DNA of 46,690 bases, taken from positions 1 to 46,690 of the forward strand of contig JADCFP010000046.1 of assembly GCA_020249465.1 (NCBI GenBank), written 5' to 3'. Of this stretch, positions 6,925-15,033 are shown piece by piece. The first letter of the stretch is position 1; each line of letters starts with the position of its first letter. The translations under genes were made by a program, and so were the position numbers. Origin of the DNA: Roseomonas sp. (lineage in GTDB: Bacteria > Pseudomonadota > Alphaproteobacteria > Acetobacterales > Acetobacteraceae). A model generated the notes under the pieces. The model saw only the letters and a list, made by a program, of their open reading frames with translations, did no database searches and was not told where the DNA came from.

Positions 6925-8172
6925 TCAGGCGCGCGACCAGCCAATCCGCCCAAGCGCGCCACACGCCGCACAATCGGGCTTCCAGGCGCTGTGTTCCGCC
7001 CCGCAGGCATCGCAACGCCAGCGCGGCGCGCCAGCGGCATTGGCCGCTTCGCGCAGCCAGCCAGCCTCGGCCGCGCGGCCTTCGGCGCTATCACCATGCT
7101 CGGCGCGTTCCAATTCCGCGAAAAGCAGAAAGGCCCGCCGATCCGCCGCCCCGCTGGCGAGCAAACCATCCAATTCACTGCGCGCCCGGCCCGTGAGCCC
7201 TGCCGCAAGCGCGACGCGCGCCATCAAAAGCCGGGCTTCGGGGTGGCTTGGGTTTCGATGCGTCAGATCTTCCACTGCCTTCACGCGGGCGAGTGGCGCC
7301 GGCACAGCCTCAATCCAGGCCGCGCCTAAATCCGGATGTGGCGCGGCATTCCAGGCCGCTTCCAGCACGCTGCGCGCACGGCGCTGGCTGCCTGCCGCCA
7401 CCAACCGCGCCGCCTGCGCCAAGGCCGCCGGGGCAAATTTCACATCCGCCGCGACCGCTTGCTTTTCCAATTCTGCTGCCTTGGAGGCATCGGGTTCCGC
7501 TGCTGCGGCTGCCAGCGCAAAGGCAGCGCGCGGGCCATCCGGTGGGCAAAGCGCCAGCGCTTCCCGCCAATCCCGCGTGCGTTCCGCGAGCAGTCGGCGT
7601 TCCTCGCGAAGCCAGGCCGCACCTGGTTGCGCTGCCTCCGCTTCCCGTGCCAGGCGCTGGGCTTCGGGCCAATCCTCCCGCTGCATCGCCTGGCGCAACA
7701 ACCCGCGCAGCCCAAGGAAACGCGCCGAGGGATCTTCCGACAATTTCTTGAAAATCGCGCCGGCGGCGTCTTCCTTGCCGGCGAGTTTTTCGGCCTCGGC
7801 TGCCAGCAACAAGGTTTGCGGCGTATCGCCCAACAGCGCCCGCGCGCGGCGGGTTTCTTCCAGCGCGCGCGGGGCGGTGCCGGCGCCAAGCGCAATCAGC
7901 GCGCGCGTGATGGCCGCATCACCATCCGCCCGGCGCCGCGCGGCACGGCGCAGCCCCATCCTACCCGGCACAGCGCGGGACCACGCCCAAAGCCGCAAGC
8001 CGCCATGCAGCAGAATGAAGCCAAGCGCCAAAATCGCCGCCGCCACCGGCACAGGCAGGCCCACCCAGAAATCACCAGCACGGATTTCCACCGAACCGCC
8101 AAGCCTGAGCAGCCAAAGTGTGATGGCGGCGACAGCAACCAGCGCCGCCAGCAGCAAAAGCGCCTTGCGCAT
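6925..8172 (-). CDS. hemY: HemY-type haem biosynthesis-associated membrane protein
   Basis: A 415-residue inner-membrane protein of the proteobacterial HemY (TPR) family, found downstream of hemD and linked genetically to late haem or porphyrin synthesis. Two N-terminal membrane helices (about residues 4-20 and 43-60) are followed by a long alanine-rich helical TPR-like region. At the C-terminus there is a CxxC pair repeated (RCDACG and DCAACG), a small zinc-ribbon-like element seen in alphaproteobacterial HemY. This is not the oxygen-dependent protoporphyrinogen oxidase also called HemY in Gram-positives. It begins six bases after the mic60 stop, so the genes form one operon. Confidence 0.8.
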   Translation of the reverse strand: MRKALLLLAALVAVAAITLWLLRLGGSVEIRAGDFWVGLPVPVAAAILALGFILLHGGLRLWAWSRAVPGRMGLRRAARRRADGDAAITRALIALGAGTAPRALEETRRARALLGDTPQTLLLAAEAEKLAGKEDAAGAIFKKLSEDPSARFLGLRGLLRQAMQREDWPEAQRLAREAEAAQPGAAWLREERRLLAERTRDWREALALCPPDGPRAAFALAAAAAEPDASKAAELEKQAVAADVKFAPAALAQAARLVAAGSQRRARSVLEAAWNAAPHPDLGAAWIEAVPAPLARVKAVEDLTHRNPSHPEARLLMARVALAAGLTGRARSELDGLLASGAADRRAFLLFAELERAEHGDSAEGRAAEAGWLREAANAAGAPRWRCDACGAEHSAWKPDCAACGALGRIGWSRA

Positions 8173-8178
8173 GGCGCC

Positions 8179-9291
8179 TCAGCCCCCGGCCAGGGTGATA
8201 ATGGCCGCGCGTGCCGCGAGTAGCGCCTGCGCTTCCGCCTCCCAGGGGCCCAGCGCCGCTCGGGCTGCGGGTGGCAGGGGCGAAAGCCTTCCCAAAGCGC
8301 CGGGCAGATCGCCGGCTTCGAGCGCGCGGCGCGCCGCTTCCAAGGCGGCAGCGGCTTCATCGCCCCAAATGATCGTCTCGCCCCGCCTGATGGTGATCAG
8401 GCCGGCAAGCCGGGCCGAGGCGCTTTCCAGAATCGATTGCCCCTCCCGCGCGGGTTCACTCGCGGCACGCGCCGCGCGGGCGGCATCTTCAAAGGCGAGG
8501 CGAAGCGCCGCTTCCGTGGGCGGGCTGGCCGCGGCAAAGCGGCTGAGCGCCGCCGGTGGGTTGGGGAAGGGCGCAAGGGTCGGACCAAGCGCCTGCCCCG
8601 CATCCAGGCGGGCACGCAGCGCGGCGATGGCCTGCACGCGATTCGTCCGCGCCTCAAGCCCCGCGATGCGCGCCTGCGCCGCTTCAAGGGCCTGCATGCG
8701 GGCGCCCAGCGCGGATTCGGCGCCAGCCAAGCGGCCTTCCAAAGCGGCACCCGCGGCAGCGATGCGCTCGGCCTCAGCCTTTTCGGCGGCTTCCAGGCGG
8801 ATGAGCAGGCTGCGCGCCAGATCCTCGGTCCGGCGTAAAGCCTCTGCATCGGCGGCTTGCAGCCGGGCGGCGATGGCATCCTGCCGTTCGGTCAGGCGAT
8901 CGATCCGTGTCGCCAAGGTCTCGGCCAGGGCGCGCGGGGCGAGGCCGGAGACATCCAGGCTTGGCGCTGGCCTGCCTTCCAAACCGGCAAGGCGGGCTTC
9001 CAGCGCTTCAAGCCGCTGCAGGAGAGGCGCCAGATCGGGTGCCGTAGCGGCGCGGGGCCGGGCTTCCAGCGCGGTGATGCGGGTTTCGAGCGGCGCGGCA
9101 TTGAAGCCGGGGCGCCCTTCCAGGGCGGCAAGCCGCGCTTCCAGCGGGCCGAGATTGGGCAGGGGCGGGGCGCTGGGGCGCGGCGTGATCAGCAGCCAGC
9201 CAAGCGCAAAAACGAGCACTGCGCCGCCGGCGAAAAGCGGCAGCAAAAGCGGATCAAGGCGGCGCTTGGGGTCGGGGGAGGTATCACTCAT
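8179..9291 (-). CDS. Alphaproteobacterial Mic60/mitofilin-like inner membrane protein
   Basis: A 370-residue protein with a short cytoplasmic N-terminus, one membrane helix (about residues 17-36), and a very long alanine/leucine/glutamate-rich coiled coil built from repeated LEARLAALEGRP-like segments. A C-terminal helical domain matches the mitofilin-type end. Alphaproteobacterial Mic60 (COG4223) is the ancestor of the mitochondrial cristae protein and shapes the inner membrane and contacts with the outer membrane. The position between hemD and hemY is the conserved alphaproteobacterial arrangement. The ATG at 9291 overlaps the hemD stop by four bases (ATGA). An upstream in-frame start at 9327 is not preferred. 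Identification rests on context plus architecture. Confidence 0.8.
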   Translation of the reverse strand: MSDTSPDPKRRLDPLLLPLFAGGAVLVFALGWLLITPRPSAPPLPNLGPLEARLAALEGRPGFNAAPLETRITALEARPRAATAPDLAPLLQRLEALEARLAGLEGRPAPSLDVSGLAPRALAETLATRIDRLTERQDAIAARLQAADAEALRRTEDLARSLLIRLEAAEKAEAERIAAAGAALEGRLAGAESALGARMQALEAAQARIAGLEARTNRVQAIAALRARLDAGQALGPTLAPFPNPPAALSRFAAASPPTEAALRLAFEDAARAARAASEPAREGQSILESASARLAGLITIRRGETIIWGDEAAAALEAARRALEAGDLPGALGRLSPLPPAARAALGPWEAEAQALLAARAAIITLAGG

Positions 9292-10025
9292 GCCGGCATC
9301 TTTAGCACATCTGCAGGGCCAAGGCATGCCAACAAGGCGGCGTGATCTGGCCGGCTTGCCGTGCGGATTTCCGCCCAGGGCAGGGTGGCAAGGGCGGCGG
9401 CAATGCGTGGGCTGAGCGCGATGGCGATCATGTTCTGGGCCGCCTTGTGCAAACCAGCATCAGCCAGCAAGCGCATTGCCACTAGTGCTGAGCGTGGCGA
9501 GGTGAAAAGCGCGGCATGGACGCGCCCTTCCCGAATGGCGTGGCGGGCTTCTGCTGGCAATTCGGCGCTGGGCCGCGCCGCATAAACCACACGGCGGAGC
9601 ACGCGAAACCCCTTGGCGCGCAACGCGGCGGCCAGATCAAGCGCATAGCCTTCGCCAACCGCCAGGCACAGCGTGCCTGCTTCGGGCTTGAGAGTTGCGC
9701 CAATCAACGCCGCGAGCGCCTGCGCATCCCCTGCCGCGGCACGCACATCGGCAAAACCGCGTGCGCGGGCCTCAGCGGCTGAGGCTTCGCCGACCGCAAT
9801 CACGGGCAGCGCAGCAGGTCGCAAGGCACGGGCGGCGGCGCGGCTGGTGATGATGATGGCTTGGCAATTTGCTGGCGGCTTGAAGGGCAGGGCGGTCAGC
9901 GTGAGCGCGGGCGCCAGCACCGCTTCCCAACCAAGTGCGGCAACAGCGCGCGCGGATTCCGCCGCGCCGGGTTCCGGGCGGGTGATCAGAATGGCGCGCG
10001 ATGCGCGGGCGGCCTGACGCGGCAT
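9288..10025 (-). CDS. hemD: Uroporphyrinogen-III synthase
   Basis: A 245-residue HemD, which closes and rearranges hydroxymethylbilane to uroporphyrinogen III in the tetrapyrrole pathway (cytoplasm). The recognisable pattern is the N-terminal ILITRPEPGA, where HemD proteins start their first alpha/beta domain, then IITSRAAARAL, PVIAVGEASA, the second-domain AALFTSPRSALVAM segment and IALSPRIAAAL. HemD is poorly conserved, so the gene order hemD-mic60-hemY strengthens the call. The usual upstream partner hemC (hydroxymethylbilane synthase) is absent; the next genes upstream are the unrelated sensor/MFS operon. The start is the ATG at 10025; no strong Shine-Dalgarno sequence is visible. Confidence 0.88.
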   Translation of the reverse strand: MPRQAARASRAILITRPEPGAAESARAVAALGWEAVLAPALTLTALPFKPPANCQAIIITSRAAARALRPAALPVIAVGEASAAEARARGFADVRAAAGDAQALAALIGATLKPEAGTLCLAVGEGYALDLAAALRAKGFRVLRRVVYAARPSAELPAEARHAIREGRVHAALFTSPRSALVAMRLLADAGLHKAAQNMIAIALSPRIAAALATLPWAEIRTASRPDHAALLACLGPADVLKMPA

Positions 10026-10079
10026 GGTGCAAGGCTAAACCTGGTCGGTCGCGTTTGGCGAGGATACTGCGGGATGGAT

Positions 10080-10097
10080 GCGCCTTCCGAAAGGCGC
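10080..10097 (-). terminator. Stem-loop between the binding-protein gene and hemD
   Basis: GCGCCTT (10080-10086) and AAGGCGC (10091-10097) make a 7-bp stem with a 4-base loop, 16 bases past the stop of the binding-protein gene. No T-run follows on the minus strand, so termination is only plausible. The remaining 87-bp gap would also have to hold the hemD promoter. Confidence 0.4.
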
Positions 10098-10112
10098 GTC
10101 CACGCCATTTGC

Positions 10113-11144
10113 CTATCGCGTGGCCGAAGGGGTCCCGACCAGCTCGGCGATCCGTAGCAGATCAAGCGGCGGATAAATGCCAAGCTGCGCCGCTGCGTTC
10201 ATGTTGATGACCAGCGAATAGCGCTGCAATCTTTCGATTGGAATGCTGCCCACCAATTGCCTTTTCAGCAGGATTTGTTCCGCTTTATAGCCGGCAAAGG
10301 CGCCTGCATTCACATATTTGGTTACCATGCCAAACAGCGCGCCGGCTTCATAAATGGGGCTCTCGGTTGCGGAAATGACAGGCACCTTGGCTGCCGTGGC
10401 AAGCCTGACGATGGTCTGCGCATTGGCAATCATGGATGAATCGGACGGCAGATAGACAAAGTCGGGCCGGGCCGCGAGCATCCGTTCCATCGCATGCTCA
10501 ATTTCTGTGGTGCTTGGGCGATGGCCGGTACCAAGCGGCGCTTCGATCAGTTCATATTCAAGGCTACTTGCAAGCTGACGTAGTTGGACCACTGCCAGCA
10601 GGGAATTCACCTCGGCCACGTTGTAGATGACGCCGAGCTTTCGGATGGTCGCAAAGCGCTGCATGGCACTGATCTGATCGCGTAGCGGAACTAAATGCGA
10701 AACCCCTGTCACATTGCGCCCGGTTGCGGCAAGCCCATCCGCAAGGCCCGCACCGACAGGATCGGCGACGATATTGAAGACCACAGGGATATCCACAAGG
10801 TGACGGTTACGGTCCACTGCACCAAGAACGCCAACCACTTCCTGGGTTACCGTTGTTCCGAAAGAATAGACCAGATCCACGCGCCTTTGCCGGGCTTCAT
10901 TGAGGAATTGGCGGATTTTCGTACGGTCACCGTCAATGTCGCGGATCAGGAATTCGACCGGGACACGTTCCTTCAAATAAAGCATGAAGGCCTCTTCCGC
11001 CGTGGTCTGGCCACGGAAAAGGATCAGCATGACCGTATAATTGCTGCGTTGTGCCATGGCGCTTCGCATCAGAAACGGCGTGGAGAGCGGCAAGCTGAGC
11101 AGGCCACCGATGAGTAATCTGCGCATGGCTTTTCCTGTGTTCAT
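10113..11144 (-). CDS. ABC-type substrate-binding protein (PF04392 family), orphan
   Basis: A 343-residue exported binding protein of the ABC_sub_bind family, a periplasmic-binding-protein type I fold related to sugar and amino-acid receptors. A signal peptide ends at about residue 31 (AMA-QRSNY). Typical elements are DLVYSFGTTVTQ, PVVFNIVADPVGAGL, GRNVTGVSHL, LGVIYNVAEVNSL, PDFVYLPSDSSM, and GALFGMVTKYVNAGAFAGYK. The ATG at 11144 overlaps the MFS stop (ATGA). A second ATG at 11126 has a better AGGAAA spacing and is a real alternative. No ABC permease or ATPase is present; its operon partners are a sensor-fused MFS protein and a sensor-like membrane protein, so it may feed a signal or substrate to them rather than to an ABC importer. 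Confidence 0.85.
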   Translation of the reverse strand: MNTGKAMRRLLIGGLLSLPLSTPFLMRSAMAQRSNYTVMLILFRGQTTAEEAFMLYLKERVPVEFLIRDIDGDRTKIRQFLNEARQRRVDLVYSFGTTVTQEVVGVLGAVDRNRHLVDIPVVFNIVADPVGAGLADGLAATGRNVTGVSHLVPLRDQISAMQRFATIRKLGVIYNVAEVNSLLAVVQLRQLASSLEYELIEAPLGTGHRPSTTEIEHAMERMLAARPDFVYLPSDSSMIANAQTIVRLATAAKVPVISATESPIYEAGALFGMVTKYVNAGAFAGYKAEQILLKRQLVGSIPIERLQRYSLVINMNAAAQLGIYPPLDLLRIAELVGTPSATR

Positions 11145-13141
11145 GATGGTGACGTCGGGCGTTTTTCGGGTAGGAACAGCAATAGGGTGAAGGCTGTTGT
11201 TGCCACGAAAATCAGCCCCGCCATAACGACGAAGGCATTCACGAAATTTGAAAGTGCGATCATGGCGCCAAGCATTATGGGGCCAAGCAGCATGCCGATA
11301 CGTTCGATCATGCGAAAAATACCAACAGCAGCTGCTTGCCCGACTTCCTTCACCACGGCTTCGCAGCGATCATTGATCAGCGTCATTTGAGAGGAAACGC
11401 CAATGGCATGCCCGATCCCGAGCCCGATGACAGCAAGGGCGGCGCCCATGCCACCTTCGACGAAAAGTGGCATGGCAATGGCAATCGCAGCCGCATAGCC
11501 ACCAATCATGACAAAGCGCCAACGATGCCGCGCGCGATCGGCGAATTGGGCGACCAGAGGGCTTAGCATGATGATCACAAGGCCATAGGCCATCATGATG
11601 CGCCCGGTACTTGACTGATCATGGCCCAGTTCCTTCAAATAAAGCGGTATCGAATAGTAAAGAAAGCCGGCAAGCGCGACCTTGGCAGGCACAGCCGAGA
11701 GAAAGGTGATTGTCGCGAATTGCCGCTGTCTGATCAGCAGGCCAAAATCGCTCAAGCCAAGTCCCTTGCTTGTTCTTGAATGAGCAACTGTCTTGCTCAT
11801 GAAACGCAGCACATAGAAGGAAGCGACGGCGCTCAACCCGCCTGAAAGCAGGAAGGTCTTCTCAAAGCCCAACCGATCCACCAGGATTCCCCCAATGGCG
11901 GCACCACAAAGGGAGCCTGCGAAAAATGTCGTCAGGAAAAGTGCCTGGCCGCGGGTTCGTTCCGCCGGCGGGAAATGCGACGTTATATAGGCCTGGGTGG
12001 TGACATAGACCAGGCCGTAGCCAATAGCCGTCAATGACCGCCAAAGCAGTAATTGCAGCATGCTGTCTGCAAAGGCGGTCAGGACCAGGCCCAGCGTGGT
12101 TATCAGGGCGCCAAGGCCGAATGCCTTGCGAAAACCAATCCTGTCACAGCAAGCACCCGCATAGGGCATGGTGACGGCCCAGACCAGCATGAAGACAGTG
12201 ATGGGCAGGCCGATGACGATGCTGTGGGAGATGCTTGAGTTCGAATCCACGAATTGTGAGACGAAAATCGGGAAAAAGGAAAGTGAGAGCGATTCGGAGA
12301 AAATCAGGAGAAAGAAGGGCCAGCCGATGTTTTCAACGGCATTGATGCGCAGGACCTGGCGCGTATTTGGTAAGTCGAAACTATCTCCCGCGGGCAATTC
12401 CCGTCCCGCCGCCTGGCGCAAGCGGGCGGCTTTATTGATGGCTTCAAGGCTGTTGTTGATGGCGCGGTTCAGTTGCCCGATGCCGCCAAAAAAATCACGC
12501 GGCAGATACTGGCGAAAATCGCCGCGCGATGCGTCGGTGAGAACTTCCTGCATGGCACGGAGAGGGCTTGTGAATGCAGCCGCCAGCATCAGGCGAAGCA
12601 ATTCAAACGCCACCAAAATGGCAACAACCAGTACAGCCAGGATATCAAAAGCGATATCCCACATCAGCTTGGCGATGAAATTCGACCTTTCACCGATATG
12701 CAGCCACCCTATGGGCCGATAACTGAGCTTGATCGGGATGGCCATATTGAAATACGCGCCGGCATGCGCCACGGCTTCGCTTTCCGACAAACGCGAAAGC
12801 GCGCCCAAAAGCGCGGCCCGACCTTCAAGAGCGCGAAGTTCAGTCGCGTAACGTGGCGCGCCGTTCCTATCCAGGACGATCAGGTAATCAAGTTCGGGAT
12901 TATCCTGTTTGACCGCTTCAAGATAGCGATCCACATCAACCAAACGTTCAAAGGGTACGCCATAGGCCAGGGCCTTTTCGATCACCGCCGCGACAGAAAG
13001 GCCGATTTCCCGCTGAACGCCAAGCCGTTCCTTCACCAGATGTTCTTCCGCATAAAGGCCGGCGCGGAAAGACACGAAAGCAGCCGCCAGCATCAGGACC
13101 AAAGCCGTCAGGATGAAAAGGTCGCGCCGTATCGCCCTCAT
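11141..13141 (-). CDS. MFS transporter with N-terminal periplasmic sensor and HAMP-like segment
   Basis: This 666-residue protein is an unusual fusion. Residues about 8-27 form a membrane helix, 28-160 a periplasmic domain with the LDYLIVLDRNGAPRYAT pattern of Cache/PAS-like sensors, and 161-190 a second helix. Next comes a HAMP-like stretch, about 190-240 (SPLRAMQEVLTDASRGDF ... IGQLNRAINNS). From about residue 270 a 12-helix major facilitator domain follows, with the loop 2-3 signature GACCDRIGFRK (about 329-339). In normal signalling proteins the HAMP leads to a kinase or methyl-accepting domain; here it leads to a transporter. It is coupled by 4-bp overlaps to genes on both sides. One 60-base stretch (12241-12300) has 27 G+C, far below the hemY region. 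Substrate and direction of transport are unknown. Confidence 0.85.
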   Translation of the reverse strand: MRAIRRDLFILTALVLMLAAAFVSFRAGLYAEEHLVKERLGVQREIGLSVAAVIEKALAYGVPFERLVDVDRYLEAVKQDNPELDYLIVLDRNGAPRYATELRALEGRAALLGALSRLSESEAVAHAGAYFNMAIPIKLSYRPIGWLHIGERSNFIAKLMWDIAFDILAVLVVAILVAFELLRLMLAAAFTSPLRAMQEVLTDASRGDFRQYLPRDFFGGIGQLNRAINNSLEAINKAARLRQAAGRELPAGDSFDLPNTRQVLRINAVENIGWPFFLLIFSESLSLSFFPIFVSQFVDSNSSISHSIVIGLPITVFMLVWAVTMPYAGACCDRIGFRKAFGLGALITTLGLVLTAFADSMLQLLLWRSLTAIGYGLVYVTTQAYITSHFPPAERTRGQALFLTTFFAGSLCGAAIGGILVDRLGFEKTFLLSGGLSAVASFYVLRFMSKTVAHSRTSKGLGLSDFGLLIRQRQFATITFLSAVPAKVALAGFLYYSIPLYLKELGHDQSSTGRIMMAYGLVIIMLSPLVAQFADRARHRWRFVMIGGYAAAIAIAMPLFVEGGMGAALAVIGLGIGHAIGVSSQMTLINDRCEAVVKEVGQAAAVGIFRMIERIGMLLGPIMLGAMIALSNFVNAFVVMAGLIFVATTAFTLLLFLPEKRPTSPS

Positions 13142-13917
13142 GGCGTGGAATGGACAGCGGATTTTGGCGCAGCTTCCATCAGCGCCGCCTGCTTTTGGCC
13201 GAGGGCCGAAATGCCCTTTTCAACTTCCTCACCAAGGATCGGCAAGTGAAGCTTGGGCACGGACCTATCATGATGAGAAGCCGTCAGGGCGCTTTCAGCC
13301 ACATCAAGCTCATGCCTGAGCCGGCGCGTAATGAGCCAAGTGCCCAGCATGACCAGAAGGCTGATGGCCAACACGGCAATGAGCCAGTCAATCAGCAGCG
13401 CTTGGCGCATTTTAGCGGTCGCGCGGTCAATCTCGGCCTTGTCATATCCAAGAATGATGGCTCCAGAAATCAGGCCGAAGCTGTTGCGATAAGGCAGGCC
13501 GATCTGGTAGCTGACAGTGTCTTCGCCAAGCCAACCCTGCCCATCCAGCCGCACGCCCCAATCCTGTTCGGTGCCCGCTGAGCCCAGTTCCATGAGCCTT
13601 CGGCCCTGTTCATCAATCACGGCCGCGAAGCGCAACCCGACGGTACGATCCTTGGCGGCAGCAATCTCGCGCGCAAGCTCCAGGTTGTCGCGTGGCGCGA
13701 GACCGATATTGAGCCCGACCTCAATCGCTTGGCGCAGATCGCGTGCAACCACGGAGACGCGTGCGACGTTCAGCTCGCGGAAGGATTTCTCAAAATTGTA
13801 GTAGTTCAGAAAGCTGATCAGTGCGATGGCCAGGGCAATGATGAGCGAGATATGCACGCCAAGCCGCAGCCACAGGGGTAATTGACCCCTTTGCGATGGC
13901 GGAAGCTTCAGGCGCAC
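13138..13917 (-). CDS. Two-TM sensor-like membrane protein without output domain
   Basis: A 259-residue protein with a membrane helix at about residues 17-38, a periplasmic domain (40-172) containing the sensor-like FAAVIDEQGRRLMELG segment, a second helix (174-196), and a short cytoplasmic tail that begins like a HAMP linker (RRLRHELDVAESAL). It ends without a kinase, cyclase or chemotaxis domain. It resembles the sensor half of the downstream MFS fusion and could pair with it. The start is GTG at 13917, read downstream of a G10 tract with 8-base spacing. The stop overlaps the next ATG by four bases, making this the first gene of the three-gene operon. No specific family is recognised; the sensory role is inferred from topology. 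Confidence 0.75.
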   Translation of the reverse strand: MRLKLPPSQRGQLPLWLRLGVHISLIIALAIALISFLNYYNFEKSFRELNVARVSVVARDLRQAIEVGLNIGLAPRDNLELAREIAAAKDRTVGLRFAAVIDEQGRRLMELGSAGTEQDWGVRLDGQGWLGEDTVSYQIGLPYRNSFGLISGAIILGYDKAEIDRATAKMRQALLIDWLIAVLAISLLVMLGTWLITRRLRHELDVAESALTASHHDRSVPKLHLPILGEEVEKGISALGQKQAALMEAAPKSAVHSTP

Positions 13918-13925
13918 AAACGGAT

Positions 13926-13935
13926 CCCCCCCCCC
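13926..13935 (-). promoter_or_regulatory. Homopolymeric G10 tract at the ribosome-binding position
   Basis: Ten consecutive C on the plus strand are ten G on the coding strand, ending eight bases before the GTG start of the sensor gene. The tract may serve as the Shine-Dalgarno sequence. Because G10 tracts slip during replication, its length could vary and change translation. A read error in the homopolymer cannot be excluded. Confidence 0.5.
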
Positions 13936-13960
13936 GTTAAAGCCAAGAAATTTCTATGCA

Positions 13961-13988
13961 AGGGTAACGGTCCCGCGGTGCGGGTCAA
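13961..13988 (-). promoter_or_regulatory. Possible promoter of the sensor/MFS operon
   Basis: On the minus strand TTGACC (13983-13988) is followed after 16 bases by TACCCT (13961-13966). The -35 match is good and the -10 weak. It lies in the 132-bp gap between the gpsA stop and the sensor start, the only place for a dedicated promoter. Confidence 0.3.
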
Positions 13989-14049
13989 GCCCAAGCCAGA
14001 TAGAGCAAAACAAGAGCGTCCGCAGCCTTAGGGTGGCGCTTCGCGCCGC

Positions 14050-15033
14050 TTATTCATCCCGCTGCGGCCGCGCGAGCAACCGCGCCACCGCTTCCTGCAC
14101 TGTCACCCTGCCGCGCACGAGATCCGCCACCGCAGCGCAAATCGGCAAATCAACGCCAAGCTGTGCCGCGCGCGCGATCAAGGCAGGCGCAGTCATCACC
14201 CCTTCCGTCACACCCTGCCGCGCGGCGAGAATATCGGCCAAGCTTTCCCCTCTCCCGAGCGCCATACCAAGCGAGGTATTGCGGCTGCCCGCCCCCGTTG
14301 CCGTCAGGAGCAAATCACCAAGCCCCGAAAGCCCTGCCACCGTATCGGCGCGCCCACCTAGAGCAAGCGCGAGGCGTGCAATCTCAGCAAGCCCGCGCGT
14401 GATCAGCGCGGCGCGTGCATTCTCGCCAAGCCCGGCACCCATCACGGCGCCGGCGGCAATCGCGATCACATTTTTTGCCGCGCCGCCGATTTCGGCACCC
14501 ACCGGATCATCGCCGCCGTAGAGCCGAAACTCCGCCGAACCGAGCCGCGCCACGCCAAGCGCGCGCAGGCCCGCATCATGGCTCGCCACCACAGCGGCAG
14601 CGGGCAGGCCGCGAGCGATTTCATGGGCGAAATTGGGGCCACTCAACACGCCAGCAATGGCATCGGGGTGCGTTGCGCTCAGGATTTCGAGCGGCAGCAT
14701 CAGGCTGCCTGCCTCCACCCCCTTGGCGCAGATCAGCGCAGGGGCGGGCAGTATCGGCAGGCTGTGCAGCACAGGGCGCAGCGCTTGCGCTGGCACCACC
14801 AGCAGGATCAGCGCCGCACCATTCACCGCCCGCGCTGCATCGGCAGTAACGGTGATGCCATCCGGCAAGCTGACGCCCGGCAGCAGCCGTTCATTCGCGC
14901 GGCTATGTTGGATCAAGGCGGCGCGCGTTGGATCGCGCGCCCAAAGCATGACGCTTTGTCCCGCACGACGCGCCTGAATGGCAAGTGCCGTGCCCCAGGC
15001 GCCCGCGCCGATGATTGCGATGTGATCCTTCAT
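14050..15033 (-). CDS. gpsA: NAD(P)-dependent glycerol-3-phosphate dehydrogenase
   Basis: A 327-residue cytoplasmic GpsA that reduces dihydroxyacetone phosphate to sn-glycerol-3-phosphate, the backbone for phospholipids. The N-terminal Rossmann motif IGAGAWGTALA (about residues 8-18), the VVPAQALR segment, ICAKGVE, LSGPNFAHEIARG, the GAAKNVIAIAAG motif with the catalytic lysine, and GLGDLLLTATGAGSRN are all present. Its ATG overlaps the rlmJ stop by four bases, so it is read from the same transcript. In many relatives tsaD is adjacent; here it is not. Confidence 0.96.
   Translation of the reverse strand: MKDHIAIIGAGAWGTALAIQARRAGQSVMLWARDPTRAALIQHSRANERLLPGVSLPDGITVTADAARAVNGAALILLVVPAQALRPVLHSLPILPAPALICAKGVEAGSLMLPLEILSATHPDAIAGVLSGPNFAHEIARGLPAAAVVASHDAGLRALGVARLGSAEFRLYGGDDPVGAEIGGAAKNVIAIAAGAVMGAGLGENARAALITRGLAEIARLALALGGRADTVAGLSGLGDLLLTATGAGSRNTSLGMALGRGESLADILAARQGVTEGVMTAPALIARAAQLGVDLPICAAVADLVRGRVTVQEAVARLLARPQRDE

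Noticed and set aside
7040-9415. A 791-codon open frame on the plus strand
   Set aside because: It is the antisense of hemY and mic60. The Ala/Arg/Ser-rich translation is a by-product of GC-rich codons on the other strand, and it matches no family.
13926-13935. Possible frameshift in the sensor gene caused by the homopolymer
   Set aside because: The tract lies upstream of the GTG start, so it does not disrupt the reading frame; it was kept only as a regulatory candidate.
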